Position numbers and translations under genes: made by a program. The notes below the pieces were generated by a model. It made no database searches and was not told the origin of the DNA. It saw nothing but the letters and a program-made list of their open reading frames with translations. From Streptomyces sp. NBC_00271 (GTDB taxonomy: Bacteria; Actinomycetota; Actinomycetes; Streptomycetales; Streptomycetaceae), in the NCBI RefSeq assembly GCF_036178845.1, contig NZ_CP108070.1, positions 10,168,001-10,232,000 of the forward strand: DNA of 64,000 nt, in the 5' to 3' direction. Position 1 is the first letter of the stretch; every line of letters starts with the position of its first letter. Positions 60,276 through 64,000 of the stretch are shown here, piece after piece.

Positions 60276-63049
60276 CGCCGCTCGGTGACGAGTGGATCGT
60301 CGGCCGGGACCGCGAACTGGCCCTGCTGTCACGGCTGGTGGACGCTCTCACGACGGGGCGGACGGGGGCCCTGCTGATGACGGGAGGACCCGGTGCGGGC
60401 AAGAGCGCCCTCCTCGACGCCGCCGTCCGCATGGCCCGCCGGTCCGGGGTACGGGTGCTGCGCTGCCGGGGGAGCGAGGGGGAGTCGGGCCTCGCCTTCG
60501 CCGGACTGCACCAGTTGCTGCGACCCTTCCTCGACCTGGCCGAGGGGCTGCCCGCACGCCAGCGGGCCGCGCTGCTCGGCGTGTTCGGACTCGACGACGG
60601 CACGCGGACGGTCTCCGACCCCCTGCTGACCTCGCTCGGCGCGCTCACCCTGCTCTCCGACGCCGCGGAGCACGGCCCGCTCCTTTTGGTGATCGACGAC
60701 ACGCACTGGCTGGACCTGGGCACCCTCGACGTCCTGGCCTTCATGGCCCGACGCCTCGAAGGCGAGCCGGTCGCCCTGCTCCTGGCGGCGCGCGACACCG
60801 CCGTACCCGCACAACTCGACCGTCAGACCGACCGGTTGACGATCGAGCCGCTCGATCCGGCCGCCGCCGGACGGCTCCTCGACCATCAGCCCCGGCCCCC
60901 CGCGGGACGGGCCCGCTCCCGCGTCCTCGAACAGGCGGCGGGTGTCCCCCTCGCCCTCGTCGAACTCGCCCGGGCCGTGGCGCGCGACCCGGCCGCCGCC
61001 CACGAGGACGCGCTGCCCCTCACCGACCGGCTGGAAGCCATCTTCGCCGCGGACCTTCCCGAACTTCCCCCGGCCACTCGTGCGTTGCTGCTCTTCGCGG
61101 CCGCCGCGGAGAGTGCCGAGCTGCCCGTCATCCTCTCGGCCGTCGGAGACCGGGCGACCCCGGACGACTGGCTGCCCGCCGAACGCGCCGGACTCGTCCG
61201 CATCGACGCCGACCGCGTCCGCTTCCGCCATCCGCTGATACGTTCCGCGGTCTACCGGGCCGCGACCTACACCGAACGCCACACAGCCCACCGGGCGCTC
61301 GCCGACGTGCTCGTCGGCGATCCCGACCGTCGTGCCTGGCACCACGCGGCCGCCGCCTCCGGCGTCGACGAGGAGGCCGCCGGGGAACTCGACGACAGCG
61401 CGGCCCGGGCACAGCGCCGCGGCGGCTACGCGGCCGCCGCGACGGCCCTCGAACGCGCGGCCCGGCTCAGCCCCGACCCCACCGTCCGCGCCGGGCGCCT
61501 GGTACGGGCCGCGACCATGGCGATGTACGCCGGTCACCCGCGCTGGGTCGGCGAGCTGAGCGCGCAGGTCGCCACCCTCACCGACGACCCGGCCCTCCTC
61601 GCCGAAGCCTCGCTCCTGGCGGGCTGGGCGCTCGCCGTGACCACCCAGTTCGCGGGCTCGCTCGGCTTCCTGCTGCCGGTCGCCGAGGCCGCCGTCGACG
61701 AGGACCCCGTACTGACCCTCGACGCCCTGGCGACGGCCACCACACCCGCGTACAACTCCGGGGCCCCGGAACACCGCGAGAACATCCTGCGGATCGTGGA
61801 GCGCGTGCCGCCCCAGGACGACGAGACGGGCCGGCTCTGGGCCCTGGCCGGCTGCGATCCGGTACGGAACCGGGCCCAGGCCCTCGAACTGCTCGCGGCC
61901 ACCTGGACCGTGCCCCTGCCGAAGCCCGGATCAGGCGTCGACATCCCGCTCTCCCGCCTGGTCGTCTCCGGCGGAGCCGCCTGGGTCCTGGACGAGACGG
62001 CCGAGGCGATCCGGCTGCTCGGCGCGGCCATGGACCATCTGCGCCGCTCCCCGACCTCCGGAGCCAACGCCACCGTGGCCCAGGCCCTCGCGCTGGCCCT
62101 CTACGAGAGCGGGTCCTGGACCAAGGCCCGCGCGGCACTCGACGAGGCGTACGGCCTGGCCGCCGAAGGCGGACTGGAGAACGTGGTGGTGGGAGCGGCC
62201 GTGCTCCGCGCCACCCTGCTCGCCCTGCGCGGCGACACCGAAGAGGCCCGCGCCGCCGTACAGCGCGCCGTGCACGGCATCGACCTGCCCAACTGCCGCA
62301 GCCTGCAGGTGCGCACGCACTACGCGCTGGGCGCCGCCGCACTCGCGGAGGGCGACCACGCGGCGGCCTACGACCGCTTCCGCGCCGTCTACACCCGGCA
62401 GCCGGAGCCCGCGCCCCTGCACTTCCACGCCTCCGACTACTACCTGGCCGACCTCGTGGCAGCCGCCGTCCGCACGGGCCGGACCGAGGACGCACGGCTC
62501 GTCCTCGATACGGCCAGGCGGCGCCTCGCCGAGGGCGAGACATCCGCGCGGCTCACCGCGATCGTGCACCGGGCCGAGGCCCTGCTCGCCGAACCGGACG
62601 ACGCCGAACGGCACTTCACGGCGGCCCTGGCCGACCCGGCGGGCGACCAGTGGCCCTTCGAACGGGCACAGGTCCGCCTCGACTACGCCGAGTGGCTGCG
62701 CCGCAGGCGCCGCGCGGTGGAGGCGCGCCCCCTGCTCGCCGCCGCGCTGGAGGTCTTCGAACGGCTCGGCACCCGCCCCTGGACGGACCGCACCCGCGCC
62801 GAACTGCGCGCCGCGGGCGTCACCCCGGTGAGCACGCCCGCCGGCTCCGCGGACAGCCTCGCCGAACTCACCCCGCAGCAGCTGCAGATCGCCCGCCTCG
62901 CCGCCGCGGGACTGACCAACCGGGAGATCGGCGAACGGATCTTCCTCTCGCCCCGTACGGTCGGCTTCCACCTCTACCGGATCTTCCCCAAGCTCGGCAT
63001 CACCTCCCGCGCCCAACTCCGCGACGCGCTGCCCGAGCCGGAGGAATGA
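60272..63049 (+). CDS. LAL-type LuxR family regulator (large ATP-binding)
   Basis: A 925-residue regulator: Walker A TGGPGAGKSALL (about 37-48), Walker B LLLVIDDTHWLD (about 133-144), a long helical TPR-like middle, and a C-terminal LuxR helix-turn-helix (LTPQQLQIARLAAAGLTNREIGERIFLSPRTVGFHLYRI). LAL proteins activate secondary-metabolite or catabolic genes in response to ATP and a ligand. It is the last gene of the operon and ends two bases from the convergent PhyH gene. Confidence 0.93.
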   Translation: MTPLGDEWIVGRDRELALLSRLVDALTTGRTGALLMTGGPGAGKSALLDAAVRMARRSGVRVLRCRGSEGESGLAFAGLHQLLRPFLDLAEGLPARQRAALLGVFGLDDGTRTVSDPLLTSLGALTLLSDAAEHGPLLLVIDDTHWLDLGTLDVLAFMARRLEGEPVALLLAARDTAVPAQLDRQTDRLTIEPLDPAAAGRLLDHQPRPPAGRARSRVLEQAAGVPLALVELARAVARDPAAAHEDALPLTDRLEAIFAADLPELPPATRALLLFAAAAESAELPVILSAVGDRATPDDWLPAERAGLVRIDADRVRFRHPLIRSAVYRAATYTERHTAHRALADVLVGDPDRRAWHHAAAASGVDEEAAGELDDSAARAQRRGGYAAAATALERAARLSPDPTVRAGRLVRAATMAMYAGHPRWVGELSAQVATLTDDPALLAEASLLAGWALAVTTQFAGSLGFLLPVAEAAVDEDPVLTLDALATATTPAYNSGAPEHRENILRIVERVPPQDDETGRLWALAGCDPVRNRAQALELLAATWTVPLPKPGSGVDIPLSRLVVSGGAAWVLDETAEAIRLLGAAMDHLRRSPTSGANATVAQALALALYESGSWTKARAALDEAYGLAAEGGLENVVVGAAVLRATLLALRGDTEEARAAVQRAVHGIDLPNCRSLQVRTHYALGAAALAEGDHAAAYDRFRAVYTRQPEPAPLHFHASDYYLADLVAAAVRTGRTEDARLVLDTARRRLAEGETSARLTAIVHRAEALLAEPDDAERHFTAALADPAGDQWPFERAQVRLDYAEWLRRRRRAVEARPLLAAALEVFERLGTRPWTDRTRAELRAAGVTPVSTPAGSADSLAELTPQQLQIARLAAAGLTNREIGERIFLSPRTVGFHLYRIFPKLGITSRAQLRDALPEPEE

Positions 63050-63051
63050 CA

Positions 63052-63870
63052 TCAGTGCGGTGCGGCCGGGCCGAACTCCGTGCCGCACGGGCCCGCGCCC
63101 TCGCTCTCGGCCAGGGTGACGGGCTCGCCGCCCATCGTCAGCGTGGGGTAATGGCGCCCGATGTGATGGGCGGAGCGGCCGACGTAATGGCCGATGAAGG
63201 AGCGGCGGAAACGGTCGGCGCTGCGGTTGGGCCCGGAGCCGTGCACCAGACTGCCGTTGAAGAACAGCACGTCGCCCGCTGCCATGTCGACGGGCACGAC
63301 GGCCAGACCGGGCGGTGGCGGGACGTACTCCCGTACGAAGGACAGCTCCTCGTCCGCCTCCTCCGGGCAGAACAGGTCCATGCGGTGCGTGCCCGGCACC
63401 ACTTCCAGGCCGCCGTTCTCCCGGTCGATCGCGTCGCAGGCGATCCAGGCGGCCACGCAGGTGCCCGGCTCGACCCGCAGATAGAAGTTGTCCTGGTGCA
63501 GCGCCTGCCCCCGGGCGCCGGGCGGCTTGAAGTAGAACATGCTCTGCGCCGCCAGGACCTCCTCGCCGAGCAGCGTCTCCAGGATCCGCCGCAACCGGGG
63601 ATCGAGAAGACGGCGCAGGGACAGCTCGCTGATGCGGTGCGGATGCATGACCCGGGGGTGGGCGTCCAGCGGATCCGCCGGACCGCCGGTCCCGGCGGCC
63701 CCGGTGGCCCGGGGTTCGAAGTGCCCCGGGACCGGCTCGGCGGCGTGCAGGGCCGCGAACTCCGCGCACAGCTCGTCGATCTCGGCGCCGGTGAACAGTC
63801 CGCGCACCACCACGAACCCGTTCTCCTCGAAGTCCGACCACCGCGGCCCGCCCATGTCCGTGACTGTCAT
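63052..63870 (-). CDS. phytanoyl-CoA dioxygenase (PhyH) family protein
   Basis: A 272-residue Fe(II)/2-oxoglutarate oxygenase: HQDNFYL carries the H-x-D pair, LVHGSGPN the distal His and NRSADRFRRSF the 2-oxoglutarate Arg. It hydroxylates an unknown substrate; related enzymes modify ectoine, phytanoyl-CoA or natural products. ATG 63870 has GGAAGGGA seven bases upstream. Divergent from the gene at the right edge. Confidence 0.9.
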   Translation of the reverse strand: MTVTDMGGPRWSDFEENGFVVVRGLFTGAEIDELCAEFAALHAAEPVPGHFEPRATGAAGTGGPADPLDAHPRVMHPHRISELSLRRLLDPRLRRILETLLGEEVLAAQSMFYFKPPGARGQALHQDNFYLRVEPGTCVAAWIACDAIDRENGGLEVVPGTHRMDLFCPEEADEELSFVREYVPPPPGLAVVPVDMAAGDVLFFNGSLVHGSGPNRSADRFRRSFIGHYVGRSAHHIGRHYPTLTMGGEPVTLAESEGAGPCGTEFGPAAPH

Positions 63871-63940
63871 CCGACCGTCCCTTCCCACCGGAGTCCCAGG
63901 TCCTCCACGCTAGGTCGACGAGCCTTTCGGGAGGATGCCC

Positions 63941-64000
63941 GTGCGTGCTGAGGAGTTGCCCGAGCCTGCCGCCCCGTCCCCGCCGCTGGGCCTGGTGACC
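63941..64000 (+). CDS. N-terminus of a gene cut by the window, possibly AraC-type
   Basis: The frame is open to the window end and reads RAEELPEPAAPSPPLGLVT. GGGAGG lies six bases before GTG 63941; ATG 63935 in frame is too close to it. The start resembles AraC-family regulators that sit next to PhyH dioxygenase genes, but only 20 codons are visible. Confidence 0.5.
   Translation, partial: MRAEELPEPAAPSPPLGLVT

Overview
The window looks like a Streptomyces chromosome segment. It is very GC-rich, most codons end in G or C, GTG starts are common, and the gene families are typical of the genus: DUF3626, CUT1 sugar importers without their own ATPase, ROK, PucR and PAS-LuxR regulators, LAL-type LuxR proteins, CYP105 with a 3Fe-4S ferredoxin, DUF4235 and I36-type secreted proteins. 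I count about 58 genes, three gene remnants, one strong structured-RNA candidate, and many dyad operators and terminators. No CRISPR array, rRNA, convincing tRNA or intact insertion sequence was seen.

Layout. 1-6.4 kb: end of a quinone-oxidoreductase-like gene, a DUF3626 gene, a PAS-LuxR regulator divergent from a CYP102-type P450-reductase fusion, and an APH-family kinase. 6.5-12.7 kb: a beta-glucoside uptake and hydrolysis operon (binding lipoprotein, two permeases, GH1 enzyme) divergent from a ROK regulator, with a dyad between them. 12.7-17.3 kb: a lipoprotein gene with a damaged signal peptide, a DUF3455 secreted protein, a MerR regulator with a MerR-type promoter facing a membrane protein, a hydrolase and an SDR. 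17.46-17.62 kb: a structured RNA candidate on the minus strand ending in a strong intrinsic terminator. 17.8-25.8 kb: PHP protein, a secreted I36/lipoprotein/I36 operon, VanZ and DUF4230 membrane proteins, and a Tet(M)/Otr(A)-like ribosomal-protection GTPase with an in-frame 27-bp tandem duplication, divergent from a PRPP synthetase-like gene.

26-31.5 kb is a rearranged accessory stretch with remnants of a TauE/SafE transporter, a MarR regulator, an MBL hydrolase and an aldo/keto reductase, among intact NmrA-type, F420-reductase-like, IMPase-like and LysR genes. 31.5-38 kb: STAS protein, a MarR regulator with twin operators facing an aldehyde/alcohol dehydrogenase pair, a quinone oxidoreductase divergent from a GlxA-type AraC regulator, and a lipoprotein preceded by a 22-bp tandem repeat array. 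38-44 kb: DUF1304-TetR, a beta-helix membrane protein, and a PucR regulator divergent from a stand-alone fatty acyl-AMP ligase. 44-52 kb: amidohydrolase and APC permease divergent from TetR/flavin-oxidase genes, VOC, DUF4235, CDF exporter, deazaflavin-dependent oxidoreductase and LysE exporter. 52-64 kb: CYP105-ferredoxin, TetR/NTF2-like pair, orphan flavoprotein, GT39-like membrane protein, GH114 lipoprotein, an F420-reductase-like/hydrolase/LAL operon, a PhyH dioxygenase and the start of a further gene.

The recurring theme is small catabolic or resistance modules, each with a dedicated divergent regulator and a visible dyad in the shared promoter region. The least explained items are the 17.5-kb RNA, the MerR-controlled membrane protein, the duplicated GTPase switch region and the possible ATT-initiated GH114 lipoprotein.
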